From: Marinobacter denitrificans
GTDB taxonomy: Bacteria; Pseudomonadota; Gammaproteobacteria; Pseudomonadales; Oleiphilaceae
NCBI RefSeq assembly: GCF_008795955.1
Contig: NZ_VMHN01000001.1
Location: 806,001-870,000 of the forward strand
Direction: 5' to 3'
DNA: 64,000 bases
Part shown: in pieces, positions 28,190 to 37,588 of the stretch
How the letters are laid out: every line of letters starts with the position of its first letter
Position numbering within the stretch: the stretch's first letter is position 1
Position numbers and translations under genes: made by a program
Notes under the pieces: generated by a model
Told to the model about the DNA's origin: nothing
The model's database searches: none
Seen by the model: the letters and a program-made list of their open reading frames with translations, nothing else

Positions 28190-29695
28190 TTAACCAGCCG
28201 CGGCCGCAGCCTGCTTCCGGCGCTCCTCCTCTTCAATCTGAAGGTCAACAGACGACACCTGGTACTCTTCCGCAAACCCGGACTCCGGCTCTTTCAGCCA
28301 CATCAGGCACAGCACCCAGCTGATGAAGGCACCCGCGGCGATGATGTAGAAGAACTGCGTGGGCGTAACGAAGGTGAAGATGGTGAGATACACCACCGCG
28401 CCGACATTGCCGTAGGCACCGGCCATGCCGGAAATCTGCCCGGTCAGACGGCGCTTGATGGACGGAATAATGCCAAAGGTTGCACCTTCAGCCCCCTGCA
28501 CGAAGAAAGAGGTGAAAACGGTGATGCCAACGGCAATGATCAGTGGCCAGTTCGAGTTCATCAGTCCCATTAGTGCAAAGCCAATGGAAATGCCGAACAT
28601 GTAGGCGAGCATGACAAACCTGCGGTTACCCATGCGGTCAGAAACCAGGCCGCCCATCGGGCGCGCCAGCAGGTTAACGAAGGCAAAGGACGCTGCGATC
28701 ATGCCCGCGGCAGCTGCACTCAGGCTCCAGGTTTCTTCAAAGAACATGGGCAGCATGGATACTACCGCCAGCTCGGCACCGAAATTGGCGAAATAGGTGC
28801 TGTTCAGGGCCGCGACACTGTTGAACGGATACTTGTCGTCCTCGGGCACGCCTTTCTTGAGAATGGGGATGTTTACCCGCAGAATCTGGATAATCTGGTA
28901 GATCACGATCGCAACGATGATGCCGTAACAGATCAGCGCTCCGGTGGTACCGATGTACCCCATGCTCTGGATACGCCAAACCAGGATACCCAGTACGCCC
29001 ACCAGCGGAATCGTCCACAGGATGAGCTTGATCATGTCGCCCCAGGTGCTGACTTCCAGCGCAATGGCCTTGCGAGGCTTGCGGTGAACGGTGCCCACAG
29101 GGCCGTCGGTGATGGCAAACCAGTAGTAGACGCCATAAGCCGCCATGAAGATTGCACTCTGGGCAATGGCCCAACGCCAGCCGTCTTCACCACCGTACAT
29201 ATGCAGGGCAATGGTGGGCAGAGAGATGGCTGCCGCGGCAGAACCAAAGTTACCCCAGCCCGCATAGAAGCCCTCGGCAAAACCGATGTCCCTGGGTTTG
29301 AACCACATGGCGGTCATGTGGATACCAACAACGAAGCTTGCGCCGATAGAGCTCAGGACCAAGCGGCTGACCAGCAGCTGCATCATGGTGGTGCCGAACG
29401 CGAACACCAGGGCGGGAATGGCCATCAACACCATCAGTACCGAGAACACACGGCGCGGACCGAACCGGTCCAGGGCCATGCCCACAATGATGCGGGCGGG
29501 AATGGTCAGCGCCACGTTACAGATGGCAAACAGGCGGATGTCATCTTTTGTCAGCCAGTCCACACTTTTCAGCATGCTGGATGCCAGCGGTGCCATGTTG
29601 AACCAGACATAAAAGGTAATGAAAAAAGCAATCCAGGTCAGGTGCAGAGCCCTGATTTCCGGATTGCGGACGCGGAATACGTCTGCGACTTTCAT
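28190..29695 (-). CDS. NarK-like MFS nitrate/nitrite transporter (second type)
   Basis: A 501-residue MFS protein with nitrate-signature segments GFYAGWGNFGSAAAAI (about 143-158) and MAGAYGNVGAVV, and MFS arginines in TIPARIIVGMALDRFGPRR and LLARPMGGLVSDRMG. It is distinct in sequence from the narK at 25801 and from the one at 30500. It follows the usp gene by 28 bases on the same strand and probably shares the FNR-box promoter at 30274. Whether it imports nitrate or exports nitrite cannot be told from sequence alone. Confidence 0.85.
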   Translation of the reverse strand: MKVADVFRVRNPEIRALHLTWIAFFITFYVWFNMAPLASSMLKSVDWLTKDDIRLFAICNVALTIPARIIVGMALDRFGPRRVFSVLMVLMAIPALVFAFGTTMMQLLVSRLVLSSIGASFVVGIHMTAMWFKPRDIGFAEGFYAGWGNFGSAAAAISLPTIALHMYGGEDGWRWAIAQSAIFMAAYGVYYWFAITDGPVGTVHRKPRKAIALEVSTWGDMIKLILWTIPLVGVLGILVWRIQSMGYIGTTGALICYGIIVAIVIYQIIQILRVNIPILKKGVPEDDKYPFNSVAALNSTYFANFGAELAVVSMLPMFFEETWSLSAAAAGMIAASFAFVNLLARPMGGLVSDRMGNRRFVMLAYMFGISIGFALMGLMNSNWPLIIAVGITVFTSFFVQGAEGATFGIIPSIKRRLTGQISGMAGAYGNVGAVVYLTIFTFVTPTQFFYIIAAGAFISWVLCLMWLKEPESGFAEEYQVSSVDLQIEEEERRKQAAAAAG

Positions 29696-29723
29696 TTCAG
29701 CCTCCGGGGCTATTCAAGGGTTA

Positions 29724-30185
29724 TTAAAGGCTGGGGAGAATGAGCAGCGGACACTGCACCCGGCGTGCGAGAAAAGAGCTCACACTGCCAAAGGTCATGT
29801 AATCCAGCTCATCCACGAAATAAGTCAGCGAACGGGCGATAAAGCCGCCATCGGGCTCGTGGCTGTGGCGGGCTATTACCAGCATGTCGGGGCGGATTTT
29901 CTTCTCCGCGGCAAACAGCAGCATCTTGCGGGCGTCGCCCTCCAGCAGAATGGTTTCAGCGACAATCTGCTCGTTCTCGCAGACCTCGACCGCTTCCGCC
30001 AGGTGCTGCTTGAGCTCATCCACTTCCTGCTGGAAAAAATCTTCGTTTCCCGACGTGATGTCGCGGGGGTTTTCAGCCACGGCAACAAGAGTGATTTGCG
30101 GTTGCAGGTCCCGAAACATGGTGATGGTTTGAGCCAGCGCCAACCTGGCATTTCTCGAACCGTCGTAGGCAATCATGATTTTCAT
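29724..30185 (-). CDS. Universal stress protein (UspA family)
   Basis: A 153-residue protein beginning MKIMIAYDGSRNARLALAQ, the UspA nucleotide-binding start, with SLTYFVDELDYMTFGSVSSF near the end in place of the usual GSVS context. In pseudomonads, Usp proteins are part of the Anr regulon and support anaerobic survival. I chose the Met at 30185, 11 codons inside the open frame. It appears to be the first gene of a pair with the second narK. Confidence 0.85.
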   Translation of the reverse strand: MKIMIAYDGSRNARLALAQTITMFRDLQPQITLVAVAENPRDITSGNEDFFQQEVDELKQHLAEAVEVCENEQIVAETILLEGDARKMLLFAAEKKIRPDMLVIARHSHEPDGGFIARSLTYFVDELDYMTFGSVSSFLARRVQCPLLILPSL

Positions 30186-30273
30186 CGTAGGCTCCTGACC
30201 TCTTATGCCAGTGCGCACGCACGGCAGACTTAATATTTGTCAGCATTAGCCCACAATCGCCTACTGCCCCAAC

Positions 30274-30287
30274 TTGATATGCATCAA
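30274..30287 (-). promoter_or_regulatory. Perfect FNR/DNR box between usp and the third narK
   Basis: TTGATATGCATCAA matches TTGAT-N4-ATCAA exactly. It lies 89 bases before the usp start and 213 bases before the third narK, so usp-narK (minus strand) is the likelier target. The 314-base gap between the genes holds this box and the one at 30416, and nothing else evident. Confidence 0.75.
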
Positions 30288-30415
30288 AACTACAGGCGGG
30301 TACCCCACCAGAGACACATGGGCGCTATCCCTTTCGCGCCTTTCAACCCGCTATCGCCTACCCCTACCTGCCATGAAGGGGTACCTCCAATGCTACGGCT
30401 CCATAGCGGGCATTC

Positions 30416-30429
30416 TTGATATTGTTCAA
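30416..30429 (+). promoter_or_regulatory. FNR/DNR box before the third narK
   Basis: TTGATATTGTTCAA differs from the consensus by one base. Its centre is 41.5 bases before about 30464, with TACAGT at 30453-30458 as the -10. This is class II spacing for the gene starting at 30500. Confidence 0.7.
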
Positions 30430-30499
30430 GTAGCTGCAGGGGGGCTGCGGGATACAGTCGAAACCATGGTTTTGCAGTTCGCAGTGGGAGAGGTTCCTG

Positions 30500-31861
30500 A
30501 TGGAAAACAGCGTATCGAAGCATGAACAGTACCGGGCGCTGGGCATATCCACGTTTGCCTTCACCCTGTGCTTTGCGGTCTGGACCATCTTTTCCATTAT
30601 CGGCATCAAGATTCGCCAGGACTTCGGGCTATCGGATACCCAACTGGGATTGTTAATGGCCACCCCCATCCTGACCGGTTCTATCAGCCGGCTATTTCTG
30701 GGCGTCTGGACAGACCGTTACGGTGGCCGGTGGGTATTTGGGGTGCTGATGCTGACCACCGCCGCCTGTGTCTACCTGCTCACTTTTGCGAACAGCTATC
30801 TGATGCTGCTGGTTGGCGCCCTTGGCGTCGGCCTGGCAGGCGGCTCGTTTATCGTGGGGGTAACCTACACGGCTGCCTGGTTCGAGCAGGCGCGCCAGGG
30901 CACCGCACTGGGTATTTTCGGGGCAGGTAATGTGGGCGCGGCGGTGACCAATTTCGGCGCTCCTTTTCTGCTGGTGGCCCTGGGCTGGCAGGGCACTGCT
31001 CAAGTGTATGCCACTGTGTTGGCCGTTATGGGTGTGCTGTTCATCCTCCTGGCCAAGGAAGACCCCTTGGCGAAGGAGCGCGCCAGCAAGAAGTCCCAGT
31101 CCTTCCTGGAGCAGATGGCCCCACTGAAGGAGCTGCGGGTATGGCGCTTCGCGCTGTATTATTTTTTTGTGTTCGGCGCATTTGTGGCCCTAGCCTTGTG
31201 GTTACCCCACTACCTCATTGGCGTGTACGGCCTGAACATCAAGACGGCCGGCATGATTGCTGCGCTCTATACCATCCCCGCGTCCCTGTTCCGGGTGCTC
31301 GGTGGCTGGATGTCGGATCGTTACGGCGCTCGCCGCGTTATGTACTGGACCTTTATCGCCTCTGTGGCCTGCACCTTCCTGCTCAGTTATCCGCCAACTG
31401 AGTACGTGATACACGGCATAGATGGGGATATCCGCTTCTTCCTCGAAGTAGGCCTGATTCCATTTGTGGTTCTTACCTTCATCCTCGGCTTTTTCATGTC
31501 CCTGGGAAAGGCGGCTGTGTACAAACACATTCCGGTGTACTACCCCACCCATGTGGGCGCGGTGGGTGGCGTTGTGGGCATGATAGGCGGCCTGGGAGGC
31601 TTCCTGCTGCCACTCATGTTCGGTGCCCTGAACGACATCACCGGTGTCTGGCAGAGCAGTTTCATGCTGATGTTCCTGATCGTGGCCACGGCCCTGGCCT
31701 GGATGCATTACGCAATCCGCTCCGCCGAAAGGGTGGAATGGGCTGCCCACGAGTCCAAAACCGACCTGCCGGAGCTCTCATCACCACAGCTTTTCTATCC
31801 GCTGAACCGACCGGTCAGGGGCAACAAGGAACCGTCCGCCAGTCGCCCGCCCCTTAAGTAA
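30500..31861 (+). CDS. NarK1-type MFS nitrate transporter
   Basis: A 453-residue MFS protein with 12 expected helices. It carries FGAGNVGAAVTNFGAPF (about 139-155) and the second-half LGKAAVYKHIPVYYP (about 334-348), features of the NarK1/nitrate-proton symporter group, with arginines in SRLFLGVWTDRYGGR and LFRVLGGWMSDRYGARR. NarK1 proteins import nitrate to start respiration before nitrite is available for exchange. It has its own class II FNR-type promoter. Confidence 0.88.
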   Translation: MENSVSKHEQYRALGISTFAFTLCFAVWTIFSIIGIKIRQDFGLSDTQLGLLMATPILTGSISRLFLGVWTDRYGGRWVFGVLMLTTAACVYLLTFANSYLMLLVGALGVGLAGGSFIVGVTYTAAWFEQARQGTALGIFGAGNVGAAVTNFGAPFLLVALGWQGTAQVYATVLAVMGVLFILLAKEDPLAKERASKKSQSFLEQMAPLKELRVWRFALYYFFVFGAFVALALWLPHYLIGVYGLNIKTAGMIAALYTIPASLFRVLGGWMSDRYGARRVMYWTFIASVACTFLLSYPPTEYVIHGIDGDIRFFLEVGLIPFVVLTFILGFFMSLGKAAVYKHIPVYYPTHVGAVGGVVGMIGGLGGFLLPLMFGALNDITGVWQSSFMLMFLIVATALAWMHYAIRSAERVEWAAHESKTDLPELSSPQLFYPLNRPVRGNKEPSASRPPLK

Positions 31862-31895
31862 CGTGTTTGCCCTTGTAGCGATGACCTGCGCTAAT

Positions 31896-31921
31896 GCCCC
31901 CGACCTCCGGGGGCTTTTTTT
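31896..31921 (+). terminator. Terminator of the third narK
   Basis: GCCCCCG and CGGGGGC form a stem around a short loop, followed by seven T residues, 35 bases after the stop. Confidence 0.85.
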
Positions 31922-31995
31922 CGCACGGTGTATCCAACCCGCCCCACTCGCTTTAGAATTCAGGCTCCACGAACTACCTGGAGCTGTTGTTTTCC

Positions 31996-32826
31996 ATGTC
32001 ACCCAAACCCAGTCCTGCCACCGGCTTCGAGCAATTGCGCCGCATTGAGTCCAGCCGGGTATTCCAGGGCGTTGTCATTGGCATCATTATCCTGTCGGCC
32101 CTGACAATTGGCGCCAAAACCTATGAACTGCCGCCGCTGGTGGAAGGCTCGCTGAGCGTGATGGACAACGCCATCACCATCTTCTTCCTGATAGAAATCC
32201 TGTTCCGCTTTGCCGCCTGCCCCAACAAGAAACGCTTTCTGATGGACGGCTGGAACCTGTTCGATACGCTTGTTGTGGTAGGCAGCCTGATCCCGCTGGA
32301 CAACTCCGACGCTGTACTGCTGGGCCGGTTATTGAGGGTATTCCGGGTACTGCGGCTGATTTCCGTGGTGCCGGAGTTACGGTTTCTGATCAATTCCCTG
32401 CTCAAAGCCATTCCTCGCATGGGCTACATCGCCGTGCTGATGTTCATCATCTTCTATATCTACGCAGCCATGGGCTCCATGTTCTTTGCAAAAGTGGATG
32501 AAGTACTCTGGGGGGATGTGGCCATCGCCATGCTCACTCTTTTCCGGGTGGCCACCTTCGAGGACTGGACGGACGTCATGTACGCCACCATGGAGCAGTA
32601 CCCGCTGAGCTGGATCTACTACCTGACGTTCATTTTCCTGACGGCGTTCGTGTTTCTGAATATGATGATCGGGGCGATACTGGAGGTAATGAGCGAAGAG
32701 CAGAACGCCCAACAGGCGCAACAGGCCCACGACGAACGGGATGAAATTGCCCGTCAGTTGCAGGCTGTACAGGAACAGTTGAAGGAACTGACGAAGCAGA
32801 TGTCAGAGAAGCCCGGGGGCCATTAA
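31996..32826 (+). CDS. Bacterial voltage-gated cation channel (NaChBac/Nav family)
   Basis: A 276-residue, six-helix subunit expected to form tetramers. The S4 voltage sensor has arginines every third residue (Arg111, 114, 117, 120 in GRLLRVFRVLR). The selectivity filter is TFEDWTD (residues 187-193), followed by S6 (FLTAFVFLNMMIGAILE) and a C-terminal coiled coil (about 233-270). NavAb has TLESWSM here; the acidic residues at Asp190 and Asp193 resemble those that give Ca2+ preference in engineered CavAb (TLDDWSD). I use the ATG at 31996; a TTG three codons earlier is close to the same ribosome site. Confidence 0.88.
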   Translation: MSPKPSPATGFEQLRRIESSRVFQGVVIGIIILSALTIGAKTYELPPLVEGSLSVMDNAITIFFLIEILFRFAACPNKKRFLMDGWNLFDTLVVVGSLIPLDNSDAVLLGRLLRVFRVLRLISVVPELRFLINSLLKAIPRMGYIAVLMFIIFYIYAAMGSMFFAKVDEVLWGDVAIAMLTLFRVATFEDWTDVMYATMEQYPLSWIYYLTFIFLTAFVFLNMMIGAILEVMSEEQNAQQAQQAHDERDEIARQLQAVQEQLKELTKQMSEKPGGH

Positions 32827-32848
32827 CCCCCCCCCGGCTTCGAGCAGA

Positions 32849-33220
32849 TCAGAAGGGTTTGGCCAATGCCAGATGGAAAATCGCCATGATCTGGACCAGC
32901 GCCAGTACCGAAGCAATCAGCCGTACCTGCAGGCTGCGGGTTTCCTTCATCGCGAACACACCTGCGACGATGTAACCCACCAGAAGGAAGATCTTCGCCG
33001 TCAGCCAACCATGCACAAAGGGTACCCAGGGCGTCACAAACAGAAGGCTGATGGCGGCCACCAGCAGAACCGTGTCGTTGGCGTGGGGGATCCAGCGCAA
33101 CGGGGTCTTGCGCCAGTTGGGCTTGCCCACTGCATCGAGTATCAGACGCAAGGCAAACAGCACCACCGTCAGGTAGGCTGCGGTCATGTGGATACTTTTC
33201 AAAATCAGGTAACCGCTCAT
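32849..33220 (-). CDS. SirB2-family membrane protein
   Basis: A 123-residue protein with four hydrophobic helices. LKSIHMTAAYLTVVLFALRL at the start and HANDTVLLVAAISL (about 46-59) match the SirB family, widely distributed small membrane proteins with no settled biochemical role. It is convergent with the channel gene, 22 bases away. Confidence 0.85.
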   Translation of the reverse strand: MSGYLILKSIHMTAAYLTVVLFALRLILDAVGKPNWRKTPLRWIPHANDTVLLVAAISLLFVTPWVPFVHGWLTAKIFLLVGYIVAGVFAMKETRSLQVRLIASVLALVQIMAIFHLALAKPF

Positions 33221-33349
33221 AAATTAATCCATTGGGAATCAAATCGATAGCCGCATTGTACGCAAAACTACCGCCTGATGGGTATGTTATTCCTATAAAC
33301 ATTTATCTAATATACACGTTATATTCAGATCGCCAGTGGAGTCATTGTC

Positions 33350-34534
33350 ATGCAGGCTATTCCCACCACAGAAACCGCAGGGGGTGCGAGCGTCCGCCAG
33401 CTGTTCGGCTACCCTTTCCGCATTTTCTTTCTTTCCATGACCATACTGGCCATGGTGGCTATTCCGGTATGGATTCTGCAGGTCAGCGGCGCCATTCAGT
33501 TGCCCCTGGCCATGCCAGGGCTGTTCTGGCATCAGCATGAAATGCTGTTCGGCTTCCTGTCTGCGGCTATTGCCGGCTTTCTGCTGACCGCCGTATGCGT
33601 ATGGACCCAAACAGAACGAACCCATGGCTTACGTCTGGCTCTGCTGTGGGGTGTCTGGCTTGCGGGGCGGCTATTGCTGGCCTTCGGAGCGGGCCTGCCG
33701 GACTGGCTGGTTCATGGCGTTAACCTCGCCTTCCTGCCCCTGGTAATGCTGGATGCCGGCTGGCGCGTCGTACACGCCAAACAGAAGCGACAACTGATGA
33801 TCCTGGTGGTACTGGGGCTGCTCTGGCTGATGCAGATCGGCTTCGTAACCCGACTCGATCCGGCATTCAGCTATGGCGCGCTAATCATGGCAATGGCGCT
33901 GATCAGCATTATCGGCGGTCGTATTACCCCTGCGTTTTCCGCCGGCTGGTTGCGTCAACGGGGGCTGGATGCCACCCAGGTAAAAATGGTTCCGGCGCTG
34001 GACATGGCCGTGCTGTTCAATATGGTGCTGCTGATGGCCTCACTGGTGTCCGGCTGGCAAACTATCACCGCCATTCTGGCGGTAACAGCCGCTGTTCTGA
34101 TGCTGGTTCGCCTCGCCGGCTGGAAAGGCTGGCTGTTCCGTACGGAGCCACTGCTCTGGGTACTGCATCTGTCCATCCTCTGGGTGCCGGTTGCGCTGCT
34201 CCTGCTCGCCGGCTCCCTCCTCGCAGGCTGGCCCGCCAGCGCATGGACACACGCGGCCGGTACCGGAGCGGTTGGCTGCCTGATCCTGGGCGTCATCGCC
34301 CGGGTATCACTGGGCCATACCGGGCGCCCTCTCGTTCTGCCCGGAGGCCTGGTCACAGCTTTTATACTGATTCACCTGGCGGCACTGGTGCGCGTGATCA
34401 CGGCGCTCGAAGTCATTCCCTGGAATGCAGGGGTAGGGGTAAGTTCGCTGTTATGGATGCTCGCATTCGGCATTTTCCTCGCCCGCTACACCCGGATCCT
34501 GGCGTCACCGCGGCCGGATGGCAAGGAAGGCTGA
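33350..34534 (+). CDS. nnrS: NnrS-family haem/copper membrane protein (second copy)
   Basis: A 394-residue, 12-helix NnrS protein with FGYPFRIFFLSMTILAMV, FWHQHEMLFGFLSAAIAGF (about 59-77, the His ligands), IGGRITPAFSAGWL and TGAVGCLILGVIARVSLGH. It shares the fold but not close sequence with the copy at 24399. It probably helps cope with NO produced by NirS. The upstream region (33221-33349) has no FNR box; a weak ATGTT/AACAT repeat is noted separately. Confidence 0.9.
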   Translation: MQAIPTTETAGGASVRQLFGYPFRIFFLSMTILAMVAIPVWILQVSGAIQLPLAMPGLFWHQHEMLFGFLSAAIAGFLLTAVCVWTQTERTHGLRLALLWGVWLAGRLLLAFGAGLPDWLVHGVNLAFLPLVMLDAGWRVVHAKQKRQLMILVVLGLLWLMQIGFVTRLDPAFSYGALIMAMALISIIGGRITPAFSAGWLRQRGLDATQVKMVPALDMAVLFNMVLLMASLVSGWQTITAILAVTAAVLMLVRLAGWKGWLFRTEPLLWVLHLSILWVPVALLLLAGSLLAGWPASAWTHAAGTGAVGCLILGVIARVSLGHTGRPLVLPGGLVTAFILIHLAALVRVITALEVIPWNAGVGVSSLLWMLAFGIFLARYTRILASPRPDGKEG

Positions 34535-34575
34535 GCCTTCAGGGACTTTATGAAATCAGCAACAGGAAGAGCCGG

Positions 34576-35088
34576 TCAGGCGGCCAGCTCTTCCTCGGCA
34601 ATTGCACTGAATGCTGCCCTCGCCTCGCGGAAACGGTCAGCAGGAAAGTGGATGTGAATTCCCTCAAGTGAGGCCATCAACATTTCAAGGTGGGCATCCC
34701 AGCCGGCACAGGAAACCGCCACCCGGTGGTCGTCCGGCAACAGCAATGCCAGCTCTATCTTCGTTCCCTCCGCTTCCGGAATCAGATTCCAGCGTATCGG
34801 GCGTTGCGGTTCATTACCGGCACTCCAGGAATACTCCAGCAGCCGTTCGGGCTTGATAGCGCGAACATAGCTGTCGATCGCTGAGCCACTCTGGCCAAAC
34901 TCGATTTTTACCGACCCGCCCGGCCACTGCTCGATCGTTCCCGGGGCCAACCAGTTAGCCAGATTGGCGGGATTAGTCAGCATTGCCCATACCTGTGCAG
35001 GGCTGTGGTCTGTGCTGCGCTTCAGCTTTGCACTAACGCGGCCATCCCTGCGGCTCAGTTCGCCCCAGGCTTTACTATTCGCGGACAT
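34576..35088 (-). CDS. SRPBCC / AHSA1-like protein
   Basis: A 170-residue protein with the AHSA1 START-like fold pattern: HSPAQVWAMLTNPANLANWLAPG (about 28-50), LLEYSWSAGNEPQRPIRW and GWDAHLEMLMASLEG. Such proteins have a hydrophobic cavity and act in stress responses or small-molecule binding; the ligand is unknown. It is convergent with nnrS and divergent from fabA. Confidence 0.8.
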   Translation of the reverse strand: MSANSKAWGELSRRDGRVSAKLKRSTDHSPAQVWAMLTNPANLANWLAPGTIEQWPGGSVKIEFGQSGSAIDSYVRAIKPERLLEYSWSAGNEPQRPIRWNLIPEAEGTKIELALLLPDDHRVAVSCAGWDAHLEMLMASLEGIHIHFPADRFREARAAFSAIAEEELAA

Positions 35089-35268
35089 GGCAGCTCCTCG
35101 TATCTGTCAGGGTCAGCCTGAAAAATAACCAAAAGCGCCTGACCACACCTTGATGACCATCAACCGCAGCCAGCCACTTCCTTGAAAACTGCAACCAATG
35201 GTCAATAGCCAACTGATGAATAACAGCTAAAGTATAAGAAACCATTTTGTAACAGGAACATTGGCATT

Positions 35269-35778
35269 ATGACCCCCGACCACTTTGACAAGGCGGATCT
35301 GGAAGCCTGCGGGCAAGGTACGCTTTTCCCAGGCAAGATGCGGCTACCTATCAACGAAATGCTGATGATGGACCGCGTAACCCACTTCAGCGAAACCGAC
35401 GGGCTTTATGGCAAAGGCAGCATTATTGCCGAGCTGGATATCAACCCGGACCTGTGGTTCTTCAAGGTTCATTTTGTTGATGACCCTGTCATGCCTGGCT
35501 GTCTGGGCCTGGATGCCATGTGGCAACTGGTGGGCTTTTTCCTCGCGGCTACCGGTGGAGAGGGTAAGGGTCGGGCGCTGGGAAGCGGCGAAGTGAAGTT
35601 TTCCGGCCAGGTGCTGCCCACCAACAAACTGGTTCGCTATCACCTCGATATCAAGCGGGTAATCCGTCGCAAGCTCACCATGGCGATCGCCGATGCCCGC
35701 ATGGAAGTGGATGGCCGCGAGATATACACTGCCAAGGATCTGAAGGTTGGCATGTTCAATTCTACGGATGACTTTTAG
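35269..35778 (+). CDS. fabA: 3-hydroxydecanoyl-ACP dehydratase/isomerase
   Basis: A 169-residue enzyme that dehydrates and isomerises C10 acyl-ACP, committing carbon to unsaturated fatty acids. Catalytic residues are visible as [17 protein letters not shown] (His68, Asp82). Length and motifs fit FabA. It is followed 10 bases later by fabB, the classic gammaproteobacterial pair. Confidence 0.97.
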   Translation: MTPDHFDKADLEACGQGTLFPGKMRLPINEMLMMDRVTHFSETDGLYGKGSIIAELDINPDLWFFKVHFVDDPVMPGCLGLDAMWQLVGFFLAATGGEGKGRALGSGEVKFSGQVLPTNKLVRYHLDIKRVIRRKLTMAIADARMEVDGREIYTAKDLKVGMFNSTDDF

Positions 35779-35788
35779 GAGCCATTAA

Positions 35789-37000
35789 ATGCGTCGTGTA
35801 GTTATTACCGGCATGGGGATTGTCTCCAGCCTCGGAACCAATCAAGACGAAGTGACCCGGTCACTGCGTGATTCAATACCCGGCATAGGCTTCAGCCAGG
35901 AAGCCAAGGACAATGGCCTACGCAGTCATGTTTGCGGCCAGATCGATCTGAACCTGCCGGAACTGATAGACCGCAAGCTGATGCGCTTCATGTGTCCGGC
36001 CTCCGGCTATACCTACCTTGCGATGAAAGAAGCCATTGAGCAGGCCGGACTGACCGACGAGCAGATCCGCGCCAACTCGACCGGCGTTATTACAGGCGCC
36101 GGGGGTGCCTCCACCGTGGAGCTGATGGATGCGATTGATACCCACCGCGCCAAAGGCATTCGCCGCGTTGGCCCGTATCGCGTACCCCGCACCATGGGCA
36201 GCGCCATTAACGCTTCCCTGGCCACCGCATTCGGAATTACCGGCGTCAACTACGGCATCACCTCTGCCTGTGCCACCAGTGCCCACTCCATCGGCCACGC
36301 CGGTGACCTGATTGCCCTCGGCCGCCAGGACGTCATGTTCGCCGGTGGCGGTGAAGACATCCACTGGACCCTGAGCCTGATGTTTGACGCCATGGGTGCG
36401 CTGTCCACCAAGTACAACGACACCCCCGGAAGCGCCTCCCGCACCTACGACAGAGACCGGGACGGCTTCGTCATCTCCGGTGGCGGCGGTGTTCTGGTAC
36501 TGGAGGCCCTGGAGCACGCAGAGGCACGTGGAGCCAATATCCTGGCCGAGCTGGTCGGCTTCGGTGCCACCTCTGACGGCGCCGATATGGTCGCCCCCAG
36601 CGGCGAAGGCGCGATTCGCTGCATGCAGCAGGCGATGAAAAATGTGGATGGTGAAATCAGCTACGTGAACACCCATGGCACGAGCACGCCTGCAGGGGAT
36701 GTCACCGAGCTGAAAGCCCTGAAGGAAACCTTTGGTGACAAGATACCGCCACTGAGCTCAACCAAGCCTCTGTGCGGCCACGCTCTGGGCGCTGCGGGCG
36801 TGCATGAAGCCATCTACAGCCTGATCATGCAGCGGGGGAACTTTATCGCTCCGTCGGCTAACATCGAGAATCTGGACGAAGGCGCCGAAGGCTACCCCAT
36901 CGTACGGGAAAGGCAGGACAACGTTGATCTGCCCCTGGTGATGAGCAACAGCTTCGGCTTTGGCGGCACCAACGGCACGCTGATCTTCAAGAAAGCCTGA
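35789..37000 (+). CDS. fabB: 3-oxoacyl-ACP synthase I
   Basis: A 403-residue condensing enzyme with the active Cys in [17 protein letters not shown] (Cys161) and histidines in [11 protein letters not shown] and [11 protein letters not shown]. FabB elongates the cis-decenoyl-ACP made by FabA. TTAGGAG provides the ribosome site. A GC-rich hairpin follows at 37017-37043, without a T tract. Confidence 0.97.
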   Translation: MRRVVITGMGIVSSLGTNQDEVTRSLRDSIPGIGFSQEAKDNGLRSHVCGQIDLNLPELIDRKLMRFMCPASGYTYLAMKEAIEQAGLTDEQIRANSTGVITGAGGASTVELMDAIDTHRAKGIRRVGPYRVPRTMGSAINASLATAFGITGVNYGITSACATSAHSIGHAGDLIALGRQDVMFAGGGEDIHWTLSLMFDAMGALSTKYNDTPGSASRTYDRDRDGFVISGGGGVLVLEALEHAEARGANILAELVGFGATSDGADMVAPSGEGAIRCMQQAMKNVDGEISYVNTHGTSTPAGDVTELKALKETFGDKIPPLSSTKPLCGHALGAAGVHEAIYSLIMQRGNFIAPSANIENLDEGAEGYPIVRERQDNVDLPLVMSNSFGFGGTNGTLIFKKA

Positions 37001-37057
37001 TAGGTAAACGAAGGCTCCGGGGTATGCGCGTTCGCAGCCCCGGCGTCTGCTTCAGCC

Positions 37058-37411
37058 TCACGCCGCCATTGAGCGGTAGGCCCCCGGCGACTTGCCCATC
37101 CAGCGCTTGAACGCGCGACTGAACGCGCTGAGTTCCGAAAAACCCAGTTGTTCGGCAATTTCCACCAACGACTTGCTGCGATCATCAAGATAAGCCAGCG
37201 CCCGCTCACGCCGGATCTCCTCCAGCAAGGCCGCAAACGTCAGGCCCTCCCGCTTCAGCCTTTTGTGAAGCGTATGCCGGCTCATGTGCAGTTGGGAGGC
37301 CACTGCCTCTACGCCTACCCGACCCCGTTCCAGATGTCCGGCAATCAACGAAGTCACTCGCGCACTGAACGGTGCTTTCACCGCCAGGGACTCCATCGGT
37401 TCTGATTGCAT
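37058..37411 (-). CDS. Stand-alone AraC-type DNA-binding protein
   Basis: A 117-residue protein that is essentially one AraC/XylS DNA-binding domain with two helix-turn-helices (VEAVASQLHMSRHTLHKRLK and IAEQLGFSELSAFSRAFKRW), ending SPGAYRSMAA. Its relatives normally carry a sensor domain of about 220 residues in front, which is absent here. The ATG at 37411 has AGGAG at 8 bases, so this looks like a genuine short gene rather than a broken long one. No ligand domain means its control must come from its own expression or a partner. Confidence 0.72.
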   Translation of the reverse strand: MQSEPMESLAVKAPFSARVTSLIAGHLERGRVGVEAVASQLHMSRHTLHKRLKREGLTFAALLEEIRRERALAYLDDRSKSLVEIAEQLGFSELSAFSRAFKRWMGKSPGAYRSMAA

Positions 37412-37588
37412 GTCTTTTACTCCTGATATCTCAATGCAGGCAATAAACCCTGCGGACGTCAGCGTACACATGTTAGCCGAAAATAACCATATCCGCCCTT
37501 GAGCCGCATCAAGGGAAAAAATCGATCGATGAGGCACTATGGGCCGCACTCAAACCCAGAATAACCGATGGCCTTATCCGGAGCCCCA

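Noticed and set aside
33284..33302. ATGTT-N9-AACAT inverted repeat upstream of the second nnrS, considered as an NsrR operator
   Set aside because: Only five matching bases per arm and the central region does not follow the NsrR consensus; too weak to annotate.
37017..37043. GC-rich hairpin (CCGGGG/CCCCGG) after fabB as a terminator
   Set aside because: The stem is only 6 bp with a 15-base loop and lacks a T tract on either strand; it could help stop transcription but is not convincing.
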